The notes: generated from the sequence alone by a model not told the origin. A DNA stretch of 64,000 nucleotides from Bacillus salacetis (GCF_003581585.1 NZ_QXIR01000011.1:1-64000); one strand, 5' to 3'; counted from the stretch's first letter, positions 8,855 through 18,223 are shown. Made by a program: numbers and translations.

Positions 8855-10003
8855 CTAATTATATATAAGATATGGTTCTTTTATTTTTTCGAAAGATTCT
8901 TCCTGAACTTTGCATCCTGAAACAAATTCGCTCGAGTTTCTATTTAATAGGTGCTCCCTTAATTGTTTTGTACCAGCTAATAGGTCAAAAAAACACTTTC
9001 CATTTTCATTCCTAATAAAGTTAAAGTCATTTGGATACATATCAGCAATAATATCTAGTAAGGAGATGCCAGCGTGAAAAGAATTAAGTTTGTTTCGATC
9101 TGTTATATGTAACTGTACCCCTCCACACACCTCATCTTTATACTTTTGATAGGTTGGGATAAAGGAAGTAGCGCGAGCAATTACACCTGGGATTCTCTTG
9201 CTATTAATTTGCTTTGACAGTTTTTGGCCATTTATATAAGGAGCCCCTACAATTTCAAATGGCTTAGTGGTTCCTCTTCCTTCAGATAAGTTCGTGCCTT
9301 CAACCAGGCAAGTTCCTGGATATAATATGGCCATATCCAGAGTTGGCGTATTAGGAGAAGGAGGCACCCAGAATTGGCCGGTTTCATCAAAGTACATACT
9401 GCGTTTCCAACCTTCCATAGTCACCACAGATAGTTCGCAGTTGATACCAAATTCATATTTATAGAGCTGGGCCAATTCTCCAACCGTCATGCCATGCCTA
9501 TTTAATATAGGATATAAACCAACAAAGGAACGCATTCCGTCTTCCACTAAATTCCCTTCCACTTTCTCACCTGTAAGTGGATTGGGCCTATCCAAGACAA
9601 CAAAGTGAATATCATTCTCAGCGCATGCTTCCATTACATAAGCCATCGTATAGATAAAAGTATAGTATCTGGATCCGATATCCTGAAGATCAAATACAAT
9701 GACATCCAAAGAATCCAACATTTCTACACTAGGTTTTCTATCTTTACCGTATAAACTGTAAACGGGTAGACCTGTTGAATGATCAATAGAGGATTCTACC
9801 ATTTGTCCCTCTTTTGCATCACCACGAATGCCATGTTCAGGACCAAAGAGAGCTGTTAACTTAATATCAGAGTGCTCAAAAAACAAATCAATGGCAGAGG
9901 TAAGCTCTCTGTTAACCCCCGTCATATTGGTTACTAATCCGATTCTTCTATTTTCAAACTGCCGATATTCCTTTTTTAGAAAACGATCCAGACCAAGCTC
10001 CAT
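8855..10003 (-). CDS. namZ: NamZ-like exo-beta-N-acetylmuramidase (DUF1343)
   Basis: 382-aa protein of the DUF1343 family. B. subtilis NamZ (YbbC) of this family removes single MurNAc residues from the non-reducing ends of peptidoglycan fragments. Family motifs seen are NRRIGLVTNMTGV, LTALFGPEHGIRGDAKEG, DLQDIGSRYYTFIYTM, VVLDRPNPLTG and GTNLSEGRGTTKPFEIVGAP. The striking difference from B. subtilis NamZ is the lack of any signal peptide: the protein starts MELGLDRFLKKEY and should be cytoplasmic. It lies between the solute-binding protein gene and murQ. With NagZ in the same operon, it could strip imported GlcNAc-MurNAc oligomers alternately from the non-reducing end. Confidence 0.85.
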   Translation of the reverse strand: MELGLDRFLKKEYRQFENRRIGLVTNMTGVNRELTSAIDLFFEHSDIKLTALFGPEHGIRGDAKEGQMVESSIDHSTGLPVYSLYGKDRKPSVEMLDSLDVIVFDLQDIGSRYYTFIYTMAYVMEACAENDIHFVVLDRPNPLTGEKVEGNLVEDGMRSFVGLYPILNRHGMTVGELAQLYKYEFGINCELSVVTMEGWKRSMYFDETGQFWVPPSPNTPTLDMAILYPGTCLVEGTNLSEGRGTTKPFEIVGAPYINGQKLSKQINSKRIPGVIARATSFIPTYQKYKDEVCGGVQLHITDRNKLNSFHAGISLLDIIADMYPNDFNFIRNENGKCFFDLLAGTKQLREHLLNRNSSEFVSGCKVQEESFEKIKEPYLIYN

Positions 10004-10079
10004 CTAATCACTTCCTTTTAGAAGAAATTATTTGAGTTAATAAGGGCTAGCCCAATACAGGGCTAGCTTCCTCTAATTA

Positions 10080-11672
10080 TTACTGTTCAATCTTTTCCAA
10101 ATTCTCATGCCATTTGTTTGTTTGGAATTCTAATAACTTATCTTGGCCCACATCTTCGGCATCCTTCCGGGCTTGTTCTATTAAAGCTTTTACTTCCTCT
10201 TTATCTTTTGCAAAAAGAATTTTGGCAAAGGTTTCATCAAAAATATCTGTAACCCTTTGAGCTGTTATACCTTCTCCAGATTCAGGAAGGGGAGACAAGT
10301 TAGTGAATTCCGTAACATCTTTAGCTGTTTTCCAAGTAATTTCATTTTGGGCTACAGTAGTCCAGTCACGCTCTTCTTCTGGACGCATATATTCAATCTC
10401 GGATTTTGCATTATCGATGAAAACAGTGTTTCCTGCCCAGTTGAATTTCTCGAATTTAATCATTGTATCTCCACGAACTTCAGCTGAATCTGCTTTATAT
10501 TTCTCATTTGGAATTGGATAGCCATTTTCATCAACTTCATCCCAATATAAACCTTTAGGACCAAAGAATAGTACTCTTTGCCCTTCTTCTCCTACCATCC
10601 AATCAAAGTAAGCAAAAATTGCCTCTGGATTATCTGCATCTTTTGTTATGACATTTACATTCCATCCCAAAGTGACATAATCATCTATCCAAACTTTTTT
10701 CTTATCAACACCTTGTTTATGGATAGGCCAAATCATTTCGTATCCAGCCTCAGGGTCCTCAGCTTTTAAACTATTGTTGCCCACCCTGCCTAAATCTGCA
10801 GTACTTGCTGTAAATACTACGGCTGCTTTCCCTGTATTGATCTTTTCTTTCACCTGGTCCATTGTCTGGGTCATAGCATCTTGTGTAATAAGTTTTTCTT
10901 TAAATAATTTGTTTGCATATATCATGGTTTCTTCAAAAATCGGATCTTCAAAAATCGACTTTAATTCATTACCAACTGGATACGCACGATTTCCAATAAA
11001 TGTTCTGGATAAATTTTCACCAAACCCTGTATACATCATTTCAATACCCTGGCCGCTCTCACCAACTTCTAACGGAACAACATTTGGATACTTATCTTTC
11101 ACCTGTTGAAGATATGCATATAAATCATCGAATGTCTCCAGTTTCGGAGAGCCCAGCTCTTCATAGATTTGCTTATTGATCATCCAGCCTCCATTCCCTC
11201 TTGGCTGGGTACTATACCAGTTTGGAATTTGATAGATGTGTCCATCTTCACTTCGCAACATATTAAGTGTTTGTTCTCCGACCCATTCTTTTATATTGGG
11301 ATATTTATCAATATAGTCATCTAGCGGTACCAATTGGTCAGCTTCAACCAATCTTTGAACCTCTGGTCCTCTGTTCAAGTGAATAACATCTGGTAAATTG
11401 GCTGAAGCGATCATTGAATTCAGTTTTTCGACAGATTTGCCGCCAGATTGTATTGGTTCTACTTCTACATTTAAATTCTCTTTTATCCATTTTGTTGCTT
11501 CATTTTCAGCCCAGGGGTCAGTAGTCATCCAATCATAATGTCCATAAAACGAAAATGATAAATCCTCTTCTCCAAAAACTACGTCTTCTTTTGTACTTGC
11601 TTCTTCATCTGAACATGCTAGAAGAACAAAAGCCATACTTAGAATAAATAAACTAACTAATATTTTTTTCAT
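10080..11672 (-). CDS. ABC transporter solute-binding lipoprotein (LplA-like), muropeptide/amino-sugar uptake
   Basis: 530-aa extracellular solute-binding protein of the long LplA-like type. It has a lipoprotein signal ending at C20 (MKKILVSLFILSMAFVLLAC), so it is anchored on the outer face of the membrane. The ATG at 11672 has GGAGGG six bases upstream; the frame opens earlier but without a site. It lies directly downstream of two permease genes of the same CUT1-type family. No ATPase is encoded nearby, so the shared MsmX-type ATPase is the likely partner. The surrounding nagZ, namZ and murQ suggest that GlcNAc-MurNAc saccharides or muropeptides are the ligand; this is inference from context. 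A cre-like site lies 31 bases upstream. Confidence 0.82.
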   Translation of the reverse strand: MKKILVSLFILSMAFVLLACSDEEASTKEDVVFGEEDLSFSFYGHYDWMTTDPWAENEATKWIKENLNVEVEPIQSGGKSVEKLNSMIASANLPDVIHLNRGPEVQRLVEADQLVPLDDYIDKYPNIKEWVGEQTLNMLRSEDGHIYQIPNWYSTQPRGNGGWMINKQIYEELGSPKLETFDDLYAYLQQVKDKYPNVVPLEVGESGQGIEMMYTGFGENLSRTFIGNRAYPVGNELKSIFEDPIFEETMIYANKLFKEKLITQDAMTQTMDQVKEKINTGKAAVVFTASTADLGRVGNNSLKAEDPEAGYEMIWPIHKQGVDKKKVWIDDYVTLGWNVNVITKDADNPEAIFAYFDWMVGEEGQRVLFFGPKGLYWDEVDENGYPIPNEKYKADSAEVRGDTMIKFEKFNWAGNTVFIDNAKSEIEYMRPEEERDWTTVAQNEITWKTAKDVTEFTNLSPLPESGEGITAQRVTDIFDETFAKILFAKDKEEVKALIEQARKDAEDVGQDKLLEFQTNKWHENLEKIEQ

Positions 11673-11702
11673 GGTACTCCCTCCATTTTTTAATTTACTT
11701 AT

Positions 11703-11716
11703 TGCTAACGTTTTCA
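11703..11716 (-). promoter_or_regulatory. cre-like site upstream of the solute-binding protein gene
   Basis: TGAAAACGTTAGCA on the minus strand matches TGWNANCGNTNWCA at 13 of 14 positions. It lies in the 107-base gap between the second permease and the binding protein, next to the small dyad AAATTATT/AATAATTT. CcpA could adjust expression of this gene separately. Confidence 0.5.
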
Positions 11717-11779
11717 TAAATTATTTGATAATAATTTTTTCAACGGTAGAATACTAGTTTGTAGAAACATCATAAGGAT

Positions 11780-12682
11780 TTAATCTTTTAATGAACCAAT
11801 AAGAACACCTTTGACAAAGTGTTTCTGTATAAAAGGGTAGACCAAGATTATTGGAATGGTGGCAACCATCATGGTTGCCAATGTCAATGATTTCGTTGTA
11901 ACGCTTTGTTGCTTCGTCATATGCTCCAGCGCAATTGCATTTCCCTGAGCCGCTTGAGCCATTTGATCAGACATAATATTAGAATTCATGATTTGTTGTA
12001 ACAAAGTTTGAATCGGGATTAGGTCCGCATCTGATATATAGATGCTCGGAAAAAACCAATCATTCCAATGGAACACGGCTGTAAAAAGTGCCAAAGTTGC
12101 TATAACCGGCCCTGATACGGGAACGACAATCTTGAAGAACACTCCAAAATCAGAACACCCATCAAGCTTTGCTGATTCTTCTAGTTCAGCTGGCAGTCCA
12201 TTGAAAAACGTTCGAAATACGATCATATTCCAGACATTGATTATAGTTGGAATAATCAAGACCCAGAAGCTATCCAATAAGCCCAATCCTCTGATGGTCA
12301 AGAATGTTGGTATTAAACCTCCACTGAAATACATGGTAATGACAAAGAATATCATCATGTACTTTCTGCCAATCAATTTCTTTTTAGTCATACCGTAAGC
12401 TAATAACGCTGTAAAGAAAATGGATATAAATGTACCGATAACTGTTCTAAGAATAGTTATCATAAAAGCTTGTGTAAGCCGCTTATCTTCAAAAACGATT
12501 TTATAATTATCTAATGTGAACTCCCTTGGCCAGAAGGTTATCCCGCCTAAAGCTGTATCTGCTCCTGAATTGAAAGATATGACAATTGAATTCCAAAAGG
12601 GGTACATTGCCACAAATCCTAATACTAATAGAAAGCTCCCAATGAAAAATTGGAGGACTTTATCTTCAAAACTTAACTTCAT
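11780..12682 (-). CDS. ABC sugar permease, LplC/YtcP-like
   Basis: 300-aa inner-membrane permease with six predicted membrane segments and the binding-protein-dependent transport (EAA) loop ELEESAKLDGCSDFGVFFKIVVPVSGP, which docks with the ATPase. It is the second permease of the salvage-island importer and follows the first with a 30-base gap. The GAGGGGGG site sits six bases before the ATG. Its C-terminus, KHFVKGVLIGSLKD, is typical of the LplC/YtcP group of CUT1 permeases. Substrate as for the binding protein: probably cell-wall amino sugars, by context. Confidence 0.87.
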   Translation of the reverse strand: MKLSFEDKVLQFFIGSFLLVLGFVAMYPFWNSIVISFNSGADTALGGITFWPREFTLDNYKIVFEDKRLTQAFMITILRTVIGTFISIFFTALLAYGMTKKKLIGRKYMMIFFVITMYFSGGLIPTFLTIRGLGLLDSFWVLIIPTIINVWNMIVFRTFFNGLPAELEESAKLDGCSDFGVFFKIVVPVSGPVIATLALFTAVFHWNDWFFPSIYISDADLIPIQTLLQQIMNSNIMSDQMAQAAQGNAIALEHMTKQQSVTTKSLTLATMMVATIPIILVYPFIQKHFVKGVLIGSLKD

Positions 12683-12712
12683 TACTAACCCCCCTCTTCA
12701 ACAATGACTTTC

Positions 12713-13726
12713 TTACCATAAACTTGTTCCCATTCTTCTGGAAAATCTATTAGCAATTACTAATAGCCCAACACTAATGATTGCCTTGAATAAACCAACG
12801 GCGGTGGCATAAGAAAATCTGTTATTTAAAATACCTACACGATAAACATACGTATCTATTACGTCCGAAACATCTCTCAATATAGGGTTGGATCCTAGAA
12901 GCAGCAGGTCTTCAAAGCCAGCACTTAGTAAGTTTCCAATGGCTAATATGAAGAAAATAAGGATTACCGGCATGATACTTGGTATGGTAATCAGAAAGAT
13001 TTGTTTAAGCCTTCCCGCTCCATCAATAGCAGCTGCTTCGTATAATTGTGGATTTACACCTGCAATGGCTGCCAAATAGACAATGGAACCAAAGCCTATT
13101 TCCTTCCAAACCCCTGTAGCTACAATGATTGTCCAGAAGTATTCAGGTATGGATAGAAAATTGATAGGTTCATCAATGATGTTTAATTCTTTCAATAAGA
13201 TATTCAAGCTGCCGTTATCCGTTGACAATATAGAACCAACAAATCCGGCAACGATCACCCAGGACAAAAAGTGAGGTAGATAACTGACCGTTTGGATACT
13301 TCTCTTGAATAGTTGGTTCCGTACCTCATTCAGCATTAATGCGAGAATTATAGGAGCTGGAAACCCTATCAAAAGTTTTAATAGGCTAATAACAACTGTA
13401 TTTCTCATTACTGTAAAAAACTCTGGAGATTCAAAGAACATCACAAAATGTTTCATACCGACCCATTCACTATCAAAAATCCCTTTGAATATGTTATAGT
13501 CCTGAAATGCCATTAAAATCCCATACATCGGTATGTACGCGAAAACAAACACCAGAATTATACCTGGCCACACCATCGACTGTATTTGCCATTGATTCAT
13601 AAATGATTTTTTCAGATCCTTACCTTTACCTTTTGGAGACTTCTTCTTTGAATTGAAATTTTTCACTTTAACAACTTCATACGTATCTTCTCTTTCAGTA
13701 TCCATAACTTTTCTTTCAGCGTTCAC
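12713..13726 (-). CDS. ABC sugar permease, LplB/YteP-like
   Basis: 337-aa permease with a charged, lysine-rich cytoplasmic N-terminus (about 45 residues, NFNSKKKSPKGKGKDLKK) and then six predicted membrane segments. It carries the EAA loop QLYEAAAIDGAGRLKQIFLITIPSI. LplB/YteP-type permeases pair with LplC/YtcP and a long binding protein, as here. The start is GTG at 13726, supported by a GGGGG site seven bases upstream. It follows the YesL-like gene by 17 bases. A cre-like sequence lies about 40 bases upstream inside the end of that gene. Confidence 0.87.
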   Translation of the reverse strand: MNAERKVMDTEREDTYEVVKVKNFNSKKKSPKGKGKDLKKSFMNQWQIQSMVWPGIILVFVFAYIPMYGILMAFQDYNIFKGIFDSEWVGMKHFVMFFESPEFFTVMRNTVVISLLKLLIGFPAPIILALMLNEVRNQLFKRSIQTVSYLPHFLSWVIVAGFVGSILSTDNGSLNILLKELNIIDEPINFLSIPEYFWTIIVATGVWKEIGFGSIVYLAAIAGVNPQLYEAAAIDGAGRLKQIFLITIPSIMPVILIFFILAIGNLLSAGFEDLLLLGSNPILRDVSDVIDTYVYRVGILNNRFSYATAVGLFKAIISVGLLVIANRFSRRMGTSLW

Positions 13727-13743
13727 AGTTTATCCCCCTTTCT

Positions 13744-14367
13744 TTAACCAAATGAAGGTTTTCTTAAAGCGCTTTCAATTGATTGCTTCGCAAACCACAT
13801 CCAAATATATCCAACGACTCCACCTATGAACAGTATCAATATTGGTAAATCATTAATAAGCGATATACCTAAGTAAATGATAATACCCAGGATTAATGAG
13901 TGCAGTGGATTAACCATTCCAATAATGCAGCTGTATTTCAAGGTTTCAAATGTTTTCAACTTATGCTGGGCAAGTATAGGAAATACATAGATTAAAGTGC
14001 CTATTGCTAAGATTGATATAGTAATTAAACCTACATACATCAGTATGGAAAAAACTCCGGAATTAACAGTCTTGATATATTGAAAATCAATGTATAACAC
14101 ATACATTATCCCTATAAAAAACCAGCCAATAGCATTTGATTTCCAGAATTCTTCAAAGTAGCCTTTCCAAAACACACGGTTTAACCTAACATCTTTTCCT
14201 TCAATCCACTTTCTTGAAATAACGAGGGTCGCAACCAAACCAGGAAAGACACCTAATAAAACTCCACCTAATAAAATAGACAAAACCCACAAGAAATTCA
14301 GATAAAAAAAACGCGAAATCCAAAAAGATACTTTATATAAACCTCCTGCAAACCCATCCAGTTCCAT
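13744..14367 (-). CDS. YesL-like membrane protein (DUF624)
   Basis: 207-aa membrane protein with about five hydrophobic segments and the N-terminal aromatic segment FWISRFFYLNFLWVLSILLGGVLLGVFPGLVA that marks the DUF624/YesL family. The molecular function is unknown; these genes often accompany LplA/B/C-type ABC importers, and here it sits between nagZ and the two permease genes. The ATG is two bases after the nagZ stop, so translation is probably coupled. A second YesL-like gene lies at 45831-46442 beside the other importer in this window. Confidence 0.8.
   Translation of the reverse strand: MELDGFAGGLYKVSFWISRFFYLNFLWVLSILLGGVLLGVFPGLVATLVISRKWIEGKDVRLNRVFWKGYFEEFWKSNAIGWFFIGIMYVLYIDFQYIKTVNSGVFSILMYVGLITISILAIGTLIYVFPILAQHKLKTFETLKYSCIIGMVNPLHSLILGIIIYLGISLINDLPILILFIGGVVGYIWMWFAKQSIESALRKPSFG
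13764..13777 (-). promoter_or_regulatory. cre-like sequence inside the end of the YesL-like gene
   Basis: TGAAAGCGCTTTAA matches TGWNANCGNTNWCA at 13 of 14 positions. It is in coding sequence, about 40 bases before the LplB-type start. It could be chance or an internal CcpA roadblock. Confidence 0.3.
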
Positions 14368-14369
14368 CC

Positions 14370-15983
14370 TTATCCCTTCCTTCTTTCTTCCTGTTTAATA
14401 GTCACTGGAAGAACACCACTTGGTTGTTCCTTTGCAAATATTGCTCCTGCAGCAACCATTATTGCCGGGTATGTATATTCATAAGTAGTAATATAAGCAG
14501 CGGCCTCTTGGAAATGAGACAGGTCATAAGGGCTTCTCATTGACACAATAATATGAGGCAATTGGTTATTGGCTATTTCTTTGATTAGAGAGACCTGACC
14601 CGGGGTTAAGGTTAACGTGCCAATTATAGTACAATCATAATCCCGACATTTTTCAATTATGAATTCTATTTCCTTAGGTTTGAGATCCACACCTATGGGG
14701 TAAATATCCACACTGGCATGAAATGCCTTTACTGCTTTCCCTAATATTAAAGTGGAGTCAATATGATCTTCGACTAGCATTTTAGTTTGTTTTGCCGGTT
14801 CAATTACTAGAATTCTAGTGTTATTCTTTAAATCTATGGGGAACATACCCTCATTCTTTACAATTGTTACACTCTGCTGATAGACCTCATAAGCAATTTT
14901 TTCTTGTTTTCCACTTTCTATGATCGAAGAAAAGCCTGTTAACTCTTTTTCACTGGGGATATCATTCCAGTTGAGGTATCTTTCTTTCAACTTTTCTACC
15001 CTTTGATTAGCCTTTGTGATTACCAGTTCATCTAATTCACCGCACTCAACCGCTTTCTTAATCTCTTTGATTACTCCTGTCTGCTTGGAATGCGTATGTG
15101 AAACCATAAGTAAATCAACACCCGCTTGGATTGCTTTCAATCCGCCACTCTCTGTCCCCACGCCATTTGAAATTGCATTCATTTCTAAACAATCAGTTGT
15201 GACCACTCCATTAAATCCCAGTTCCTCCCTTAATAGTCCCGTTATCACTTTTTTTGAGAGGGTTGCAGGCACACCTACTTCCCTGTCAATCGCTGGAAAG
15301 TAAACATGGGCTGACATTATTGTATCCGCTCCTGTTTCAATACAGGCTTTAAATGGAACCAACTCGATTTTATCCAGCCTTGTTTTGCTGTGTGAAATAA
15401 TAGGCAGTTCTAAATGCGAGTCCGCGGTAGTATCTCCATGACCTGGAAAGTGTTTTAGAGTCGTAATGACTCCTGCTTTCTGCAGACCTTTCATTGTTGC
15501 TTTCCCAAATCCAGCAACCTTTTCTGCAGATTCACCAAACGATCTAACGCCAATTACTGGATTTTCTGGATTATTGTTTACATCAATAACAGGAGCGAGG
15601 TTCCAATTTATCCCCAACGATTTAAGTTCCTTTCCTGAAGCCAGTCCAATGGAATAAGCATTTTCTGGATTATCAGTGGCACCGATAGCCATAGCACCTG
15701 GAAAAATTGTTGTTCCTTCGCCCAGCCGACGTACAACTCCGTTTTCCTGATCAATGCAAATCATAAGGGGATATTGATAACCTGCATTTTTCGCTTCTTT
15801 TTGCAATCCAGAAGTTAAAGCAATTGTCTCTCTTGGAGTTCCTATATTTCGCGCGAATAAAATGATACCGCCTACATGATAGCCATGTATCATTTCCTTT
15901 ATATTTTCGTTGACTGTTTTTCCCTCAAACCCGACTACTAGTAACTTTCCAATTTGTTTGGCTATATCACTGCTTTTGTTCAT
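14370..15983 (-). CDS. nagZ: Beta-N-acetylglucosaminidase NagZ (GH3), cytoplasmic
   Basis: 537-aa GH3 enzyme. It contains ICIDQENGVVRRL, the NagZ signature KHFPGHGDTTADSHLELP (His/Asp acid-base loop) and the nucleophile segment GVVTTDCLEMNAI, then a C-terminal alpha/beta domain of the two-domain Gram-positive NagZ type. It removes non-reducing GlcNAc from GlcNAc-MurNAc(-peptide). B. subtilis NagZ is secreted; this one has no signal peptide and should act inside the cell on imported fragments. It is the first gene of the operon nagZ-yesL-lplB-lplC-binding protein-namZ-murQ, and an AGAAGG site precedes the ATG. Confidence 0.9.
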   Translation of the reverse strand: MNKSSDIAKQIGKLLVVGFEGKTVNENIKEMIHGYHVGGIILFARNIGTPRETIALTSGLQKEAKNAGYQYPLMICIDQENGVVRRLGEGTTIFPGAMAIGATDNPENAYSIGLASGKELKSLGINWNLAPVIDVNNNPENPVIGVRSFGESAEKVAGFGKATMKGLQKAGVITTLKHFPGHGDTTADSHLELPIISHSKTRLDKIELVPFKACIETGADTIMSAHVYFPAIDREVGVPATLSKKVITGLLREELGFNGVVTTDCLEMNAISNGVGTESGGLKAIQAGVDLLMVSHTHSKQTGVIKEIKKAVECGELDELVITKANQRVEKLKERYLNWNDIPSEKELTGFSSIIESGKQEKIAYEVYQQSVTIVKNEGMFPIDLKNNTRILVIEPAKQTKMLVEDHIDSTLILGKAVKAFHASVDIYPIGVDLKPKEIEFIIEKCRDYDCTIIGTLTLTPGQVSLIKEIANNQLPHIIVSMRSPYDLSHFQEAAAYITTYEYTYPAIMVAAGAIFAKEQPSGVLPVTIKQEERRKG

Positions 15984-16305
15984 AAGTAAACCTTCTTTCC
16001 AAGAAAACTATTGAAGCAACATCCTAGGATCAGCAGTCTTTTCAAATATTCGTGATTGTTAGAATTCTGGTTTCTACGCTTCAGTACTGGTGCATTGCCA
16101 GGTACTGTACTTCCGGCCTCCCTTAAATCAATAGCTTCGTTTTCTTAGTAAGGTAAGATAAAAATTTTAGGGATTCCCCTCTTATTATTCTCAAAATTCT
16201 AACTATTAAGTTTTCATAACTTAAATATACTATAGAAAGGACTGAATTGAAATAAAAATTTAGTTTTTTTAAAAAATAATGTATCATCATTTCAAAATTT
16301 CTTAA
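15984..16305. other. Spacer upstream of nagZ
   Basis: Region of 320 bases without a gene. It holds the leader and presumably the promoter of the nagZ operon. A hairpin at about 16079-16104 pairs CAGTA-CTGG with CCAG-TACTG and carries a CTGGTGCA centre like the palindromes near the RAYT gene, but it is short and imperfect. TATAGT on the minus strand near 16230 is a possible -10 box without a clear -35. Confidence 0.35.
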
Positions 16306-16338
16306 ATTTTTTTTCCTGGGATTAACCCAGGAAAAAAA
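16306..16338 (-). terminator. Intrinsic terminator of the GH20 gene
   Basis: The stem TTTTTTTCCTGGG/CCCAGGAAAAAAA (13 bp, 5-nt loop) is followed on the minus strand by T-rich sequence. It lies just past the stop of the GH20 gene, so that gene is probably monocistronic. Confidence 0.82.
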
Positions 16339-16342
16339 TTAA

Positions 16343-18223
16343 TCATGCTAAATTTCCAGCCGTTACTATTCTTTTATATATATTTCTGCCGATAGAACCT
16401 TCCGGCATCGGATATGGCCCCTCAAAATGAAGGCGCTCCTCTTCCAATTCTTCTATTGTTGAGATGGTTCCTTCAAGCCATTGTTCCACACGATGTATCG
16501 CTGTCTCTATTCTGGCAACCAACCCGCCATACCTTATATCTAAAACTTCCCATCCGAATGCCTTGTTCATCGAGAACCATAAACTTCTATGTTTTTGACG
16601 GAGGTCATTAGTCAAATCCTTCAGTTCTATTAATTTGTTCAGATGAACACTCAGCGCTTCCCTATCAGCCGTTTCATATGACAACTTCAAATGATTGCCC
16701 ATTTCAGATTTGATGCTAAGAACTTTTGCTAATTGTTCATAAAATTCAAACATTTTTTTCCACTCCTGATTATTCTGCTTAGCAATTTCCAAATCAGGTA
16801 TTAATTCCTTATAATGTTGGTCCATTGATAAATCACGGATGTTCGCATCATATAAACCTATAAGAATATCCTGCCAAAGCAGAATCTTGGAAGGGTTGGA
16901 CTCATGCAGGTTATCTTTAGACACCCCCGGAGTTTCATCAAAATCATTTAGCCGCATAAAGTCAGAAAAATTACCGCCGGTGCAATAGTTAAATCTTTCT
17001 TCCAAATGTGCTCTTGTTACAGTTTCATGATAGGAGTGTTCCGCGTATAACTGAAGCACAGGCAGAGCTGTAACCAATGGCGTCTCTGCCCCATTATCTC
17101 CCCACATAGTCGCAAACACCTCTTTCACACCTTCCTTCTTGCAAGCCATCAAAGCAGCCTCGGAAGTAACCATTGCTTTTCCGTAGTTAGGACTGATCCC
17201 ATTCCATGTCCACACTCCCCCAGCAAAAATGGGATCTGACCCTAATTCTTTATGTTTTTGCAAAAAAGTGCGATAGAAATCTTCTTCTGTGTGATAATAA
17301 TCCCAATACACAAGTTGTGTGTTAGGAATCGACGAAATGACCTCTTCTGGAATCTCCGCTTCCAAATCATAATATCCACCATTCCGGGAGCCCAGCCTAA
17401 AATACATATCACTCCATATCATAGGCTTAAGATCCTTTTCTTCGGTAATAGCAATAACTTTTTTTAGGTGCCTGTTCATAACATTGAATCGTTCCTCATA
17501 ACCATTTTTTGATAGGTATCTTCCTAATCCAAGCTGAAAGGCTTCGTCCATCCCTATATGTATTCTATTGGTTTTAAATGGTTTAGTAGCAGCGGTAATG
17601 ATTTTTTTAATAAATTCGTATGTCTCGGGTTCATCAACTAGCAATATATCAGGGGTGTCTCTAATATTTGCTGCATAATTCCATTTTAGAGCCTCAGTTA
17701 GATGGGCGAGTGTCTGAATACAAGGAATCATTTCAATTCCTAATGATGAAGCATACTGATCACAAACCTCTATTTCTTTTTCAGTATATCTGCCACGCAT
17801 ATATCCAAAATAGGGATAGTCTTTCACTTCATAAGTATCCTCTGTATATACCATTAATACATTCAAACCCATAAGGGCCATTTTTCGCAGTAAATCCTGG
17901 ATACTCAGTACACTTAACACTCCATTTCTAGAGGCATCCAACATTGCACCATTCATTTCGAACTTAGGAGATTCGGTGATTTCAAAGTCTCCTTTTTTTT
18001 TATAATTTTCAATCCATACTCCCAGAGCCCGGAAGAAATGAATTTTCTCCTTATAAACAATACTGCCTTTTCCGTCTTTATTTTTCACTTTTAAATCCCC
18101 TGTTGCAGTTTTCTTGACTTGAATAGGGTAACCCGTGTTTGTTAGCTGGAGATTCAGTTCTTTTGCAATCAGTTCCAACCCATCGGATAATTCAGTGATG
18201 TCTCCAGTAAAATTTACCTCCAC
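16343..18223 (-). CDS. GH20 beta-N-acetylhexosaminidase (GcnA-like), cytoplasmic
   Basis: 626-aa GH20 enzyme. The catalytic pair is D226-E227 in RIHIGMDEA. Other GH20 features are FEMNGAMLDASRNGVLSV, YTEDTYEV and MIWSDMYFR. Length and motifs resemble GcnA of streptococci, which releases terminal N-acetyl-hexosamine. No signal peptide is seen. Start choice: the open frame extends to 18316, but a strong GGAGGG site sits six bases before the GTG at 18223, and a perfect cre site at 18250-18263 lies in what would otherwise be coding sequence. Hence 18223 is preferred. It probably trims GlcNAc-containing oligosaccharides imported by the adjacent ABC system. It is monocistronic, divergent from glcD. 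Confidence 0.82.
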   Translation of the reverse strand: MEVNFTGDITELSDGLELIAKELNLQLTNTGYPIQVKKTATGDLKVKNKDGKGSIVYKEKIHFFRALGVWIENYKKKGDFEITESPKFEMNGAMLDASRNGVLSVLSIQDLLRKMALMGLNVLMVYTEDTYEVKDYPYFGYMRGRYTEKEIEVCDQYASSLGIEMIPCIQTLAHLTEALKWNYAANIRDTPDILLVDEPETYEFIKKIITAATKPFKTNRIHIGMDEAFQLGLGRYLSKNGYEERFNVMNRHLKKVIAITEEKDLKPMIWSDMYFRLGSRNGGYYDLEAEIPEEVISSIPNTQLVYWDYYHTEEDFYRTFLQKHKELGSDPIFAGGVWTWNGISPNYGKAMVTSEAALMACKKEGVKEVFATMWGDNGAETPLVTALPVLQLYAEHSYHETVTRAHLEERFNYCTGGNFSDFMRLNDFDETPGVSKDNLHESNPSKILLWQDILIGLYDANIRDLSMDQHYKELIPDLEIAKQNNQEWKKMFEFYEQLAKVLSIKSEMGNHLKLSYETADREALSVHLNKLIELKDLTNDLRQKHRSLWFSMNKAFGWEVLDIRYGGLVARIETAIHRVEQWLEGTISTIEELEEERLHFEGPYPMPEGSIGRNIYKRIVTAGNLA

